From: Listeria swaminathanii
GTDB lineage: Bacteria > Bacillota > Bacilli > Lactobacillales > Listeriaceae
Length of the DNA stretch: 64,000 nucleotides
Assembly: GCF_014229645.1 (NCBI RefSeq)
Contig: NZ_JAATOD010000003.1
Span: forward strand, 248,001 to 312,000
Direction of reading: 5' to 3'
This document shows positions 9,278 through 17,870 of the stretch, in pieces. Every line of letters starts with the position of its first letter. Within the stretch, counting starts at the first letter, position 1. The notes below the pieces were generated by a model, which was not told where the DNA came from, did not search any database, and worked only from the letters and a program-made list of their open reading frames with translations. A program made the position numbers and the translations under genes.

Positions 9278-10009
9278 TTAAGCTAATCCGCCATTGGTAA
9301 AGATGACTTGCCCATTGACCCAGCGTGCAGGTCCGGCTAAAAAGGCTACAGTTTCAGCAATATCATCCGGCTGTCCGAGGCGTTCGAGTGGTGTTGCTTT
9401 TGCTAAGTTTTCAATCGTTTGCTCATCTTTCCCAGTTAAGAATAACGGGGTGGCAGTTGGGCCGGGAGCGACTGCGTTGACGGTAATATCTTTGCCACGA
9501 AGTTCGCGCGCGAGGATTAAAGTGAGCGACTCAACCGCAGCCTTGCTAGCCACATAAGCCCCATACGCCGGAAAATTGGTTCTGGTTACCGAAGTGGAGA
9601 AATTAATAATTGCGCCACCAGTTCGTACTCTGAGGGCAGCCTGCTTGGAAACAACAAAAGTGCCACGGACATTAGTTCGCTGAATCAGGTCAAACTCGTC
9701 CATATCTAAAGTGGCAATCGGACTTAATTTCATAATGCCGGCTGTATTAACGACGACATCAACCCCGCCAAAATGAGCTTCGATTAAGTCAAAAGCGCTA
9801 ATCATCTGCGCTTCATCTGCAACGTCACCACCAACACTAATTGCTTCACCACCAGCTGTCACAATCGTTTCGACAAGTGCCTCCGCTTTCGCCTTATTTC
9901 CAGCATAATGAACAGCTACCGCGTAATCTTGCGCGACTAATTTTTCAACAACCGCCTTACCAATACCGCCAGAACCCCCTAAAATAAATGCAACACGTTT
10001 ATTTGTCAT
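9278..10009 (-). CDS. Short-chain dehydrogenase/reductase (SDR)
   Basis: A 243-residue classical SDR. The nucleotide-binding motif is GGSGGIG at residues 12-18, the NAG motif occurs as NTAG near residue 90, and the catalytic Tyr-x-x-x-Lys occurs as YGAYVASK near residue 151, with the conserved Ser upstream (FSTS). The C-terminus GQVIFTNGGLA is typical of FabG-like or sugar dehydrogenase members. It is an NAD(P)-dependent oxidoreductase of unknown substrate. It is read divergently from a TetR regulator 160 bases away, an arrangement that usually means control by that regulator. A role in fatty-acid synthesis is unlikely because no fab genes are near. Confidence 0.85.
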   Translation of the reverse strand: MTNKRVAFILGGSGGIGKAVVEKLVAQDYAVAVHYAGNKAKAEALVETIVTAGGEAISVGGDVADEAQMISAFDLIEAHFGGVDVVVNTAGIMKLSPIATLDMDEFDLIQRTNVRGTFVVSKQAALRVRTGGAIINFSTSVTRTNFPAYGAYVASKAAVESLTLILARELRGKDITVNAVAPGPTATPLFLTGKDEQTIENLAKATPLERLGQPDDIAETVAFLAGPARWVNGQVIFTNGGLA

Positions 10010-10037
10010 GGTCTATTCGCTCCTTTAATTGTAAAAT

Positions 10038-10063
10038 AGTTACTTTTTTTATTTTAAGTAACT
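10038..10063. promoter_or_regulatory. Inverted repeat, likely TetR operator
   Basis: AGTTACTT and AAGTAACT form a perfect 8-base inverted repeat with a 10-base spacer in the gap between the divergent SDR and TetR genes. Further half-sites occur at 10090 (GTTACTT) and 10107 (TTGTAACTT). Confidence 0.6.
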
Positions 10064-10106
10064 TTATAGTTGGAAGTATACTCCTTTTGGTTACTTTGTC
10101 AAGGAT

Positions 10107-10134
10107 TTGTAACTTTCTTAAATTCATGTATAAT
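10107..10134 (+). promoter_or_regulatory. Candidate promoter of the TetR gene
   Basis: TTGTAA and TATAAT are separated by 16 bases, 36 bases before the tetR-type start codon. The -35 hexamer overlaps a TTGTAAC half-site, which fits autoregulation. Confidence 0.6.
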
Positions 10135-10169
10135 TAAAAGCAAAGAATGAACGGAATGGAGGGATTGAA

Positions 10170-10697
10170 ATGGCGCGTTTATCACAAGAAATTATTTTGG
10201 ATATGGCAGAGAAAATTATTTATGAAAAAGGGATGGAGAAAACGACTCTTTATGATATTGCGGGGAATTTGAACGTCACACATGCGGCGCTTTATAAGCA
10301 TTACCGAAACAAGGAAGACTTATTTCAAAAATTGGCATTACGTTGGCTGGAGGAGACTTCACGGGAGATTTTCGCGTGGAATTCGGCGGCTGGACAATCA
10401 CCGGACGATGCGCTTCACGATTGGCTCTGCCTCTTGGCTGGGACGAAGAAAAAACTGTATGCAACTGATCGGAAAATGTTTTTACTTTACACCGATTATA
10501 TTGAACAAAATGAAGCATTAGTGAAGAATCATGTAGAGCATTTAGCGCAAAAAGTAGAGGAAGTTAGCGGGCGGAAGGAACAAGGCGCCGCGATTATAAC
10601 GGCGTTTGTTTATTTTCACAATCCTTATTTTGCGAATCGTTGGGAGCAAGAGGGGCATGAGGAGTTATTTGAGCGTGTTTGGCAGTTGGTTAAGTGA
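10170..10697 (+). CDS. TetR-family regulator
   Basis: A 175-residue protein. Residues 5-50 form the TetR helix-turn-helix (KIIYEKGMEKTTLYDIAGNLNVTHAALYKHYRNKEDLF). The rest is a helical ligand-binding domain without a recognisable ligand class. Start ATG with TGGAGG upstream. It is divergent from the SDR gene, with inverted repeats between them, so it probably represses the SDR gene and itself. The ligand is unknown. Confidence 0.85.
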   Translation: MARLSQEIILDMAEKIIYEKGMEKTTLYDIAGNLNVTHAALYKHYRNKEDLFQKLALRWLEETSREIFAWNSAAGQSPDDALHDWLCLLAGTKKKLYATDRKMFLLYTDYIEQNEALVKNHVEHLAQKVEEVSGRKEQGAAIITAFVYFHNPYFANRWEQEGHEELFERVWQLVK

Positions 10698-10698
10698 C

Positions 10699-10735
10699 AA
10701 AAAGGGATATTGCTTTGAGCAAATCCCTTTTTTAT
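10699..10735. terminator. Bidirectional terminator between tetR-type and DD-carboxypeptidase genes
   Basis: AAAGGGAT-TTGC pairs with GCAA-ATCCCTTT. It is flanked by A-run and T-run and lies between two convergent genes. Confidence 0.8.
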
Positions 10736-10740
10736 TATGA

Positions 10741-11550
10741 CTAAAACCCAACCGCCATCAACTTCTCTGTATCCTTAAACCGTTTATCCGCAGTATCCGC
10801 ACCCAAAACAATGGAAATCACACGCTTTCCATCGCGATCAGCTGTTCCAATAAAACAATACCCAGCTTCATCGGTAAATCCTGTTTTTAGCCCGTCTAGC
10901 CCTTGTATGGCACCGATCAAGTCGTTGGTTGATTCGAGTTTGGCGCCTTCTTCGGTTATGATGCTGGACTTGGAAGTTGTTTCAAGCACTTCAGAATGAG
11001 TGGAAATTAATTGAGATGATAGCAAAAATAAATCTTTTGTAGTAGAAACAGCCATTTTCCCATCAACATCAAGCCCGCTGGCACTGACAAATTTGGTTTT
11101 ATTAGACAATCCGAGTTTTTTCGCCTCATTATTCATTTTTTGAGGGAAACTCGCTCCTTCCAAACGGTCACCTAACGTCTCGGCGGCATCATTTGCAGAC
11201 ATGACAAGCATCGCGCTATATAAATCCCTGACCGACCACGTTCTTTTTTGTGTAATAGCGTAAAGTGAAACTGCAGAGGGATCATCGAGCCGAACGAGAT
11301 CAAGTTGCTCATCCCACGATAATTTTTTGTTATCCACAGCCTCAAGAACTAAAAAAGCCGTCATTAATTTTGTTAAACTTGCGATTGGCATAACTTTATC
11401 AGCATTTTTTTCATATAACATTTTGCCATTTTCGACTGAAAAGACCGCGGCAGCTTTGGCTGATAAATATACGTCTGGCTGCTTCGCGGAACACGATGAG
11501 AGTAGTAATAGCCCTATTAGTAGCACCCAAGTAAGTTTATGTATTTTCAT
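10741..11550 (-). CDS. D-alanyl-D-alanine carboxypeptidase, lipoprotein type
   Basis: A protein of 269 residues. The ATG at 11550 follows AAAGGAGGAG; the frame extends further upstream but without a ribosome binding site. It has a lipoprotein signal peptide (LLLLSSC, Cys near residue 21), so it should be membrane-anchored outside the cell. The penicillin-binding motifs are all present: SLTK (active Ser near residue 58), SAN (near 115) and KTG (near 220). This is a low-molecular-weight DD-carboxypeptidase without the C-terminal domain of larger PBP5 proteins. It trims terminal D-alanine from peptidoglycan. It corresponds by position and size to the small PBP next to mnmE in L. monocytogenes (from memory, Lmo2812). 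Confidence 0.87.
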   Translation of the reverse strand: MKIHKLTWVLLIGLLLLSSCSAKQPDVYLSAKAAAVFSVENGKMLYEKNADKVMPIASLTKLMTAFLVLEAVDNKKLSWDEQLDLVRLDDPSAVSLYAITQKRTWSVRDLYSAMLVMSANDAAETLGDRLEGASFPQKMNNEAKKLGLSNKTKFVSASGLDVDGKMAVSTTKDLFLLSSQLISTHSEVLETTSKSSIITEEGAKLESTNDLIGAIQGLDGLKTGFTDEAGYCFIGTADRDGKRVISIVLGADTADKRFKDTEKLMAVGF

Positions 11551-11677
11551 TTTTTCTCCTCCTTTTGACTTCAGTATAGAGAAAAAGAATTGAGTTAAAG
11601 CCAAGGAATTAGAAGGATATTTTAAAGCTTTGGTCGGAAAATTTAAGTTTTCTTAACTAGTAGAGATAAAACTATTG

Positions 11678-11763
11678 TTATTCACATGTGGATAAGTTAA
11701 AATAATAGGGATGAATTTTTATTAACGGTTTTTCTGTGGATATGTTAATAAGTCTATGGATAA
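11678..11763. promoter_or_regulatory. DnaA-box cluster upstream of mnmE
   Basis: The 357-base gap between the carboxypeptidase and mnmE holds two perfect DnaA boxes arranged back to back (TTATTCACA at 11678-11686, TGTGGATAA at 11687-11695, an 18-base near-palindrome). One-mismatch boxes follow at 11735-11743 (TGTGGATAT) and 11755-11763 (TATGGATAA). A weaker one occurs at 11846 (TTATTCAAA). The surroundings are A+T rich. No gene is visible in the gap. Confidence 0.65.
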
Positions 11764-11907
11764 CCTTCAAAATACTAACAATTTAATTGCTTTGGTCAAA
11801 GCGGAGCGTAAGTTGTTGAAAATGCACAAAATCACGTGCCAAAATTTATTCAAAATAGGATAAGGCTTATTTGGGCTGGAATTCTAATGAGAAAGGATGA
11901 GTAAAGA

Positions 11908-13281
11908 ATGGAATTTGATACTATTGCTGCAATCTCAACACCGCCGGGAGAAGGGGCCATTGCTATTATTCGATTAAGCGGTCCAGAGGCGATTCAGATA
12001 GCGGATCGTATTTTTTATGCCAAAAATAGTTTAAGTGATGCGGAAAGTCACACCATTCATTATGGTCATATAAAAGAAGACGGCGAAGTGATTGAGGAAG
12101 TGATGGCCACAGTAATGCGTGCCCCGCGGACTTTCACACGGGAAGATGTCGTCGAAATAAATGCTCATGGCGGAATCGTTTCCGTGAATCGCGTATTGCA
12201 ATTGTTACTTCGAAATGGCGCTAACCTAGCTGAACCAGGCGAGTTCACAAAGCGCGCATTTTTAAATGGAAGAATCGATTTATCACAAGCAGAGGCCGTG
12301 ATGGATTTAATTCGCGCCAAGACAGACCGGGCGATGGGCGTTGCAATTAGACAAATGGACGGAAATCTTTCACGTTTAATTCGCAATTTGCGCCAAGAAA
12401 TTTTGGATGCACTCGCGCAAGTCGAGGTAAATATCGACTATCCCGAATACGACGATGTAGAGGAAATGACCCAGCGAATGCTACTGGAAAAAACAGAACT
12501 AGTTCGCGCTTCCGTCGAGCAACTTTTACAAACAGCCAGCCAAGGGAAAATCCTCCGCGAAGGCTTAGCAACAGCAATTATCGGTCGACCAAACGTCGGA
12601 AAATCTTCCTTGCTTAACCAACTAATTCAAGAAGAAAAAGCGATTGTGACAGATATTGCTGGTACGACACGAGATATTATAGAAGAATACGTCAACGTCC
12701 GCGGCGTCCCATTACGTTTAATAGACACAGCTGGAATCCGCGAAACAGAAGATATCGTCGAAAAAATCGGCGTAGAACGGTCCAGAAAAGCGCTAGCGGA
12801 TGCGGACTTTATCCTGTTAGTATTAAATCAAAATGAAGAGTTAACAGTGGAAGATGAAGCGTTATTTGAAGCGGCGGCAGGCCATAATTATGTCGTTGTT
12901 TTAAATAAAACTGATTTGGAAACAAAGCTTGATATAGAGAAAGTGCGTGAAATCGCAGGTGGAAACCCGATTGTCGCGACCTCTTTAGTGAACGATGAAG
13001 GTTTAGAGGCTTTAGAAGAAGCAATTAAAACCCTATTTTTTGCTGGTGATATTGATGCTGGCGATGCAACTTATGTGTCGAATGTCCGCCATATTGCGCT
13101 CCTTCATCAAGCACTGGATGCGTTAAATGCCGTTACAACAGGAATTCAGCTTGGCATGCCGGTGGATATTGTCCAGATTGATATGACTCGCGCATGGGAT
13201 TTACTAGGCGAAATTACTGGTGATTCTGTCCAGGATGAATTACTCGATCAGCTGTTTAACCAATTTTGCCTTGGAAAATGA
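11908..13281 (+). CDS. mnmE: tRNA modification GTPase MnmE
   Basis: A protein of 457 residues, the usual length. With MnmG it makes the carboxymethylaminomethyl or aminomethyl group at uridine 34 of tRNAs reading two-fold codons. Residues 1-118 form the folate-binding domain ([22 protein letters not shown]). The GTPase domain from about 218 has [25 protein letters not shown] and NKTD. The C-terminal cysteine motif CLGK is intact. Start ATG follows AAAGGATGAG. It is the first gene of mnmE-mnmG-rsmG. Confidence 0.97.
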   Translation: MEFDTIAAISTPPGEGAIAIIRLSGPEAIQIADRIFYAKNSLSDAESHTIHYGHIKEDGEVIEEVMATVMRAPRTFTREDVVEINAHGGIVSVNRVLQLLLRNGANLAEPGEFTKRAFLNGRIDLSQAEAVMDLIRAKTDRAMGVAIRQMDGNLSRLIRNLRQEILDALAQVEVNIDYPEYDDVEEMTQRMLLEKTELVRASVEQLLQTASQGKILREGLATAIIGRPNVGKSSLLNQLIQEEKAIVTDIAGTTRDIIEEYVNVRGVPLRLIDTAGIRETEDIVEKIGVERSRKALADADFILLVLNQNEELTVEDEALFEAAAGHNYVVVLNKTDLETKLDIEKVREIAGGNPIVATSLVNDEGLEALEEAIKTLFFAGDIDAGDATYVSNVRHIALLHQALDALNAVTTGIQLGMPVDIVQIDMTRAWDLLGEITGDSVQDELLDQLFNQFCLGK

Positions 13282-13305
13282 TTTTTTAGGAGATGTTTTT
13301 ATAAA

Positions 13306-15192
13306 ATGCAAACCTATGATGCAGGAACTTTTGACGTCATCGTTGTTGGTGCAGGCCATGCGGGTGTAGAAGCAGGACTTGCCAGTGGACGAATGGGCGC
13401 CAAAACGCTGATGTTAACGATAAATTTAGATATGGTCGCTTTTATGCCATGTAATCCTTCTGTTGGAGGTCCAGCAAAAGGCGTAGTTGTGCGCGAAATT
13501 GATGCTCTCGGCGGCGAAATGGGTCGCAACACGGATAAAACTTACATCCAAATGCGGATGCTAAATACAGGTAAAGGCCCGGCTGTTCGCGCATTACGTG
13601 CTCAAGCAGACAAGTGGGATTACCAACACGAAATGAAACACACGATTGAAAAAGAAGAAAATATCACTTTGCGCCAAGGACTTGTTGACCGTTTAGTTAT
13701 TGAAGATGGCGTGTGTAAAGGCGTTATCACAAACAGCGGCGCGATTTACTACGCGAAAACAGTCGTTATTACGACAGGAACTTTCTCACGTGGCGAAATT
13801 ATTGTCGGCGAACTGCGCTACTCAAGTGGTCCGAACAACCAACAACCATCTGTGAAACTTTCGGAGCATCTAGAAGAACTAGGCTTTGAACTACGCCGTT
13901 TTAAAACCGGAACACCACCACGCGTAAAATCAAGTACAATCGACTACTCAAAAACAGAAGAACAACCGGGTGACGATCATCCGCGCGCATTTAGTTTTGA
14001 TACAGTAGATATGATGCTCGATCAACTACCATGTTGGTTAACCTATACAAACGAAACAACGCACGAAATAATCCAAGCCAATTTGCACCGTTCACCAATG
14101 TTTACAGCAACGAAAAAAGGCACTGGCGCAAGATATTGCCCATCCATTGAAGATAAAATTGTCCGTTTCAGCGACAAACCAAGACACCAAATCTTCCTTG
14201 AACCAGAAGGCAAAAACACTGAAGAAGTATATGTCCAAGGTCTTTCCACAAGTTTACCAGAAGAAGTACAACGCGAAATGTTAAGAAGCATCCCGGGACT
14301 TGAAAATGTTGAAATGATGCGCGTTGGCTATGCAATCGAATATGACGCAGTGATGCCTGACCAATTATGGCCATCACTTGAAACCAAATTAGTCGAGGGA
14401 CTTTTCACAGCTGGCCAAATTAATGGTACAAGTGGTTATGAAGAAGCAGCTGGCCAAGGCTTAATGGCAGGAATCAATGCTGCCCGCAAAGTCTTTGAAA
14501 AAGAACCTGTTATCCTCGGTCGTGACCAAGCTTATATCGGCGTTTTGATTGACGATTTAGTAACAAAAGGAACAGAAGAGCCATATCGCTTGCTTACTTC
14601 CCGTGCTGAATACCGCTTATTATTGCGCCATGACAACGCAGATTTACGTTTAACTGAAATCGGTCATGAAATCGGCTTAATTAGCGACGAACGTTATGAA
14701 CGCTTTTTAGCGAAACAAAGTGCCATCGAAGCAGAAAAAGAAAGACTACAAAAAACACGCATCAAACCAACTGCTGAAGTGCAAGCAATGCTAAAAGAAA
14801 TCGGCTCAGGTGAACTAAAAGATGGAATTCTAGCAGCAGATTTACTTCGCCGTCCAGAAATAACTTACGATAAAATCGCCCAAATTGTTTCACGTGAAAC
14901 ATTTGTGACCGACGAAATCGCTGAACAAGTAGAAATCCAAGTAAAATACGAAGGCTACATCCAAAAATCCAACCTTCAAGTAGAAAAAATGAAACGCATG
15001 GAAGACAAAAAAATCCCAGAAAACATCGACTATGATGCAATCAGCGGACTCGCAACAGAAGCCCTAGAAAAATTAAAGAAAATCGAACCCCTTTCCATCG
15101 CTCAAGCTAGCCGTATTAGTGGGGTAAACCCAGCTGATATATCGATATTGCTTGTTTATATTGAGCAAGGGAAAATCGCGAAAATAAAGTGA
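13306..15192 (+). CDS. mnmG: tRNA uridine modification FAD enzyme MnmG (GidA)
   Basis: A 628-residue protein. The FAD-binding motif is [19 protein letters not shown] near residue 14, followed by [10 protein letters not shown] and [11 protein letters not shown]. The family signature GTPPRV occurs near residue 205 and the C-terminal helical domain is complete. It is the FAD partner of MnmE. It begins 24 bases after mnmE with AGGAGATG upstream. A consensus parS site lies inside the gene (14886-14901), read as part of IVSRETF, so the coding sequence also carries a segregation site. Confidence 0.97.
   Translation: MQTYDAGTFDVIVVGAGHAGVEAGLASGRMGAKTLMLTINLDMVAFMPCNPSVGGPAKGVVVREIDALGGEMGRNTDKTYIQMRMLNTGKGPAVRALRAQADKWDYQHEMKHTIEKEENITLRQGLVDRLVIEDGVCKGVITNSGAIYYAKTVVITTGTFSRGEIIVGELRYSSGPNNQQPSVKLSEHLEELGFELRRFKTGTPPRVKSSTIDYSKTEEQPGDDHPRAFSFDTVDMMLDQLPCWLTYTNETTHEIIQANLHRSPMFTATKKGTGARYCPSIEDKIVRFSDKPRHQIFLEPEGKNTEEVYVQGLSTSLPEEVQREMLRSIPGLENVEMMRVGYAIEYDAVMPDQLWPSLETKLVEGLFTAGQINGTSGYEEAAGQGLMAGINAARKVFEKEPVILGRDQAYIGVLIDDLVTKGTEEPYRLLTSRAEYRLLLRHDNADLRLTEIGHEIGLISDERYERFLAKQSAIEAEKERLQKTRIKPTAEVQAMLKEIGSGELKDGILAADLLRRPEITYDKIAQIVSRETFVTDEIAEQVEIQVKYEGYIQKSNLQVEKMKRMEDKKIPENIDYDAISGLATEALEKLKKIEPLSIAQASRISGVNPADISILLVYIEQGKIAKIK
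14886..14901. other. parS site inside mnmG
   Basis: TGTTTCACGTGAAACA, a full 16/16 match to the Firmicute ParB-binding palindrome, encoded in frame as part of VSRET. Confidence 0.92.
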
Positions 15193-15201
15193 GGAAAAAA
15201 C

Positions 15202-15918
15202 ATGAACCCAGAACAATTCCAAACAGCACTTGCTGAAAAAGGAATAGAACTAAGCGACGCACAACTAAAACAATTCCACGACTACTTCGAAATGTTAGTA
15301 GAATGGAATGAAAAAATGAATTTAACAGCTATTACTGACGAAAAAGAAGTGTACTTAAAGCACTTCTACGACTCTATTTCAGCTGCGTTTTATGTTGATT
15401 TTACGAAATTCGAGTCCATTTGTGATGTCGGGGCTGGCGCTGGTTTTCCAAGTATTCCAATTAAAATCTGCTTCCCGCATTTAAAAGTGAGCATCGTGGA
15501 TTCCTTGAAAAAACGCATGACTTTCCTAGATGCGCTGGCAGAAAAATTAGGCCTAACCGATGTGCGTTTTTACCATGATCGCGCTGAAACATTTGGCCAA
15601 AATAAAGCGCACCGCGAAAAATATGACCTTGTAACTGCACGTGCCGTAGCAAGAATGAGCGTATTATCTGAGCTTTGCATGCCACTTGTCAAAAAAGGCG
15701 GGTCATTCCTAGTAATGAAAGCAGCCCAAGCCGAACAAGAGCTACAAACGGCCGAAAAAGCCATCAAACTATTTGGCGGAAAAGTAGTCAATCATTACTC
15801 CTTCTTATTACCAGTAGAAGAAAGCGAGCGCAACATTTACGTCATTAATAAAACAAAAGAAACGCCAAACAAATATCCACGCAAACCAGGAACACCCAAC
15901 AAATTACCAATCGAATAA
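15202..15918 (+). CDS. rsmG: 16S rRNA (guanine-N7) methyltransferase RsmG (GidB)
   Basis: A 238-residue SAM-dependent methyltransferase that modifies G527 of 16S rRNA. Motif I is [16 protein letters not shown] near residue 70; [11 protein letters not shown] and TARAVA follow as in the family. It begins nine bases after mnmG and ends at a strong terminator, so the three genes form one unit. In other Listeria an insertion can separate mnmG from rsmG; here they are adjacent. Confidence 0.96.
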   Translation: MNPEQFQTALAEKGIELSDAQLKQFHDYFEMLVEWNEKMNLTAITDEKEVYLKHFYDSISAAFYVDFTKFESICDVGAGAGFPSIPIKICFPHLKVSIVDSLKKRMTFLDALAEKLGLTDVRFYHDRAETFGQNKAHREKYDLVTARAVARMSVLSELCMPLVKKGGSFLVMKAAQAEQELQTAEKAIKLFGGKVVNHYSFLLPVEESERNIYVINKTKETPNKYPRKPGTPNKLPIE

Positions 15919-15928
15919 TCTAAGATAG

Positions 15929-15956
15929 GCCCTTTCAATCGAAAGGGCTTTTTATT
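15929..15956 (+). terminator. Terminator of mnmE-mnmG-rsmG
   Basis: GCCCTTTC and GAAAGGGC form a perfect 8-bp stem with loop AATC, followed by TTTTTATTTTT. Confidence 0.92.
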
Positions 15957-16012
15957 TTTAACAGCAACGTCATTTTTCAAAGCTAGTTTCCATAAGCAAC
16001 CGCACTCAAATA

Positions 16013-16055
16013 TGAAAATCATTTTCATTTAATCGATATTGATAAAATCATTTTC
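16013..16055. promoter_or_regulatory. Palindromic operators (Fur-like or RpiR-type) at the sugar operon promoter
   Basis: TGAAAATCATTTTCA (16013-16027) is a perfect 7-1-7 palindrome just upstream of the -35 box. Its core AAAATCATTTTC recurs at 16044-16055 within the promoter spacer, 29 bases further on. It resembles a Fur box (TGATAATNATTATCA) with two symmetrical changes. It could equally be the site of the RpiR regulator encoded at the end of the operon. Confidence 0.55.
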
Positions 16056-16067
16056 GTGTGATATAGT
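16039..16067 (+). promoter_or_regulatory. Sigma-A promoter of the nanE-PTS operon
   Basis: TTGATA and TATAGT are separated by 17 bases, 54 bases before the nanE start codon. Confidence 0.8.
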
Positions 16068-16072
16068 CTGTT

Positions 16073-16086
16073 TGAAAACGCATACT
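16073..16086 (+). promoter_or_regulatory. Candidate cre site (CcpA)
   Basis: TGAAAACGCATACT matches the cre consensus TGWAANCGNTNWCA at all but two positions. It sits at the expected transcription start, a repressing position. Confidence 0.55.
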
Positions 16087-16120
16087 TTACACTGAAACAC
16101 AGTATAGAGGAGGAGTATCA

Positions 16121-16834
16121 GTGGTTAATTCTGTTATGGAAAAAATCAAAGGCGGGTTAGTGGTTTCCTGCCAAGCTTTAGAAGACGAACCACTTCATAG
16201 CGCATTTATTATGTCAAAAATGGCTCTGGCCGCAGTTCAAGGTGGTGCTGTTGGCATTCGAGCAAATACGGCAAAAGATATTCGCGCAATTCAAAGTGAG
16301 GTAGACGTCCCAATTATTGGCATTTACAAAAAAGACTACGCTGATTCGGACGTGTTTATCACCCCCACTTTAAAAGAAGTTAGAGAAATATGCGAAACGG
16401 GAGTGGGAATTGTTGCAATGGATGCGACAACGAGAAAAAGACCACATAACGAAGACCTCAAAGAGATACTAAGCACCATTCGAAAAGAGTTTCCAGATAC
16501 ACTTTTTATGGCGGACACAGGCAGTATTGAAGACGTTTATTACGCTGATTCCCTTGGCTTCGACTTAATTGGCACAACGCTTTACGGATACACCGAGGAA
16601 ACAGCGAATAAAAATATCAGCGATCACGATTTTTCCCATTTGAAAGAAGTATTGAAAAGTACGAAGCGCCCAGTGATTGCAGAAGGGAAAATCGATTCGC
16701 CTAGTAAAGCACGACAAGTTCTTACGTTAGGTTGTTATGCTGTCGTTGTTGGCGGCGCAGTAACTCGGCCACAGGAAATAACCACCCGCTTTACAAATGA
16801 AATCCAAAAAATCCAAGAAGAAAGAGGTAAGTGA
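16121..16834 (+). CDS. nanE: Putative N-acetylmannosamine-6-phosphate 2-epimerase
   Basis: A 237-residue TIM-barrel protein of the NanE family. The GTG start at 16121 follows GAGGAGG. The N-terminus MEKIKGGLVVSCQALEDEPLHS and the segments IGIYKKDY, MADTGSIED and VVVGGAVTRPQEIT are family hallmarks. It converts N-acetylmannosamine-6-P to N-acetylglucosamine-6-P. No sialate lyase (NanA) or NagA/NagB accompanies it. With a PTS, a dehydrogenase and a ROK kinase in the operon, the actual input sugar may be an amino sugar or derivative taken up as the phosphate. The family call is firm, the pathway is inferred. Confidence 0.88.
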   Translation: MVNSVMEKIKGGLVVSCQALEDEPLHSAFIMSKMALAAVQGGAVGIRANTAKDIRAIQSEVDVPIIGIYKKDYADSDVFITPTLKEVREICETGVGIVAMDATTRKRPHNEDLKEILSTIRKEFPDTLFMADTGSIEDVYYADSLGFDLIGTTLYGYTEETANKNISDHDFSHLKEVLKSTKRPVIAEGKIDSPSKARQVLTLGCYAVVVGGAVTRPQEITTRFTNEIQKIQEERGK

Positions 16835-16835
16835 C

Positions 16836-17837
16836 ATGACAAAGCAAATCAAAGTTGGCGTAATTGGCGTTGGACAAATGGGGCAGTATCATGCGGAAAT
16901 TTATCAAAAACTTCCGCAAGTTGAGTTAGTAGCAATTTGCGAGTTTAACGATGAAAGACGCGCTGAAATGGCAGAGAAATTTCAGTGCAAAGCATACAAA
17001 GACTACCATGAACTTCTAGCAAATACGGAGATTGAAGCTGTGAGCATTGTTTTACCTGATAATATGCACCGTGATTGTGTGGAAGAAGCCGTAAAACATA
17101 ACAAGCACATTTTGCTAGAAAAGCCGCTTGCGAAAGAACTTGAAGATGGCAAAGCGATGTATGAACTGACAAAAGACTACGACAAAGTATTTACGGTTGG
17201 ATTTTTACTAAGATTTGATCCGCGTTTTAATATGATTAAGCAGCGCCTAGATAACGGCGAATTAGGCGATATTATTCATCTTTACTGTCGTCGCAACAGT
17301 CCAATTACCGGTCCAAAGCGGTACATAGGTGCTTCTGATTTAAGTATGCACGTAATGATTCACGATATTGACTATATCAATTGGTATATGGATAGCGAGC
17401 CAGTCAAGGTTATCGCCAAAAGCCGCAGTGTGCTACTTAAAGAATACGGGATGAATGATGTTATTTATGCCATCGTTACCTATGAAAATGGCGCAATCGC
17501 TTGCCTTGAAGCGTGCTGGGTTCTTCCAGAAAACTCGCCAACCATCATTGATGACAAGCTAGAATTAGTCGGAACAAAAGGCGTGGCATATGTAGACTCT
17601 TGTGACCACGGTGTTCGTTTTGTTAGTGAAAAAGGGGTTTCCTATCCTGACTCAAGACACTGGTACTACACAAATGGAGAAGTGTCCGGAGATTTGGCAG
17701 AAGAAGTTATGGCTTTTATTAATAACGTTGCGAATAACACAAAATCGATTATCACACCAAAAGAAGCGTATGATTCCTTGCGCGTAGTAGATGCCATTGA
17801 ACGTTCGATTGCGGAAGGAAAAGAAGTATCACTATAA
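16836..17837 (+). CDS. Gfo/Idh/MocA family oxidoreductase
   Basis: A 333-residue protein. The ATG at 16836, one base after the nanE stop, follows AGAGGTAAG; an in-frame upstream start at 16797 lies inside nanE. The N-terminal Rossmann motif is GVIGVGQMGQYHAEIY. LEKPLAKELEDGKAM matches the EKP motif of the family, and the middle segment HDIDYINWYM provides the usual catalytic His-Asp. It oxidises or reduces a sugar or inositol-like ring with NAD(P). Family members act on inositol, sugar acids and glycosides, so the substrate is open. Confidence 0.85.
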   Translation: MTKQIKVGVIGVGQMGQYHAEIYQKLPQVELVAICEFNDERRAEMAEKFQCKAYKDYHELLANTEIEAVSIVLPDNMHRDCVEEAVKHNKHILLEKPLAKELEDGKAMYELTKDYDKVFTVGFLLRFDPRFNMIKQRLDNGELGDIIHLYCRRNSPITGPKRYIGASDLSMHVMIHDIDYINWYMDSEPVKVIAKSRSVLLKEYGMNDVIYAIVTYENGAIACLEACWVLPENSPTIIDDKLELVGTKGVAYVDSCDHGVRFVSEKGVSYPDSRHWYYTNGEVSGDLAEEVMAFINNVANNTKSIITPKEAYDSLRVVDAIERSIAEGKEVSL

Positions 17838-17870
17838 AATAGCGCCACACATATGATTGGAGGGGGAATT

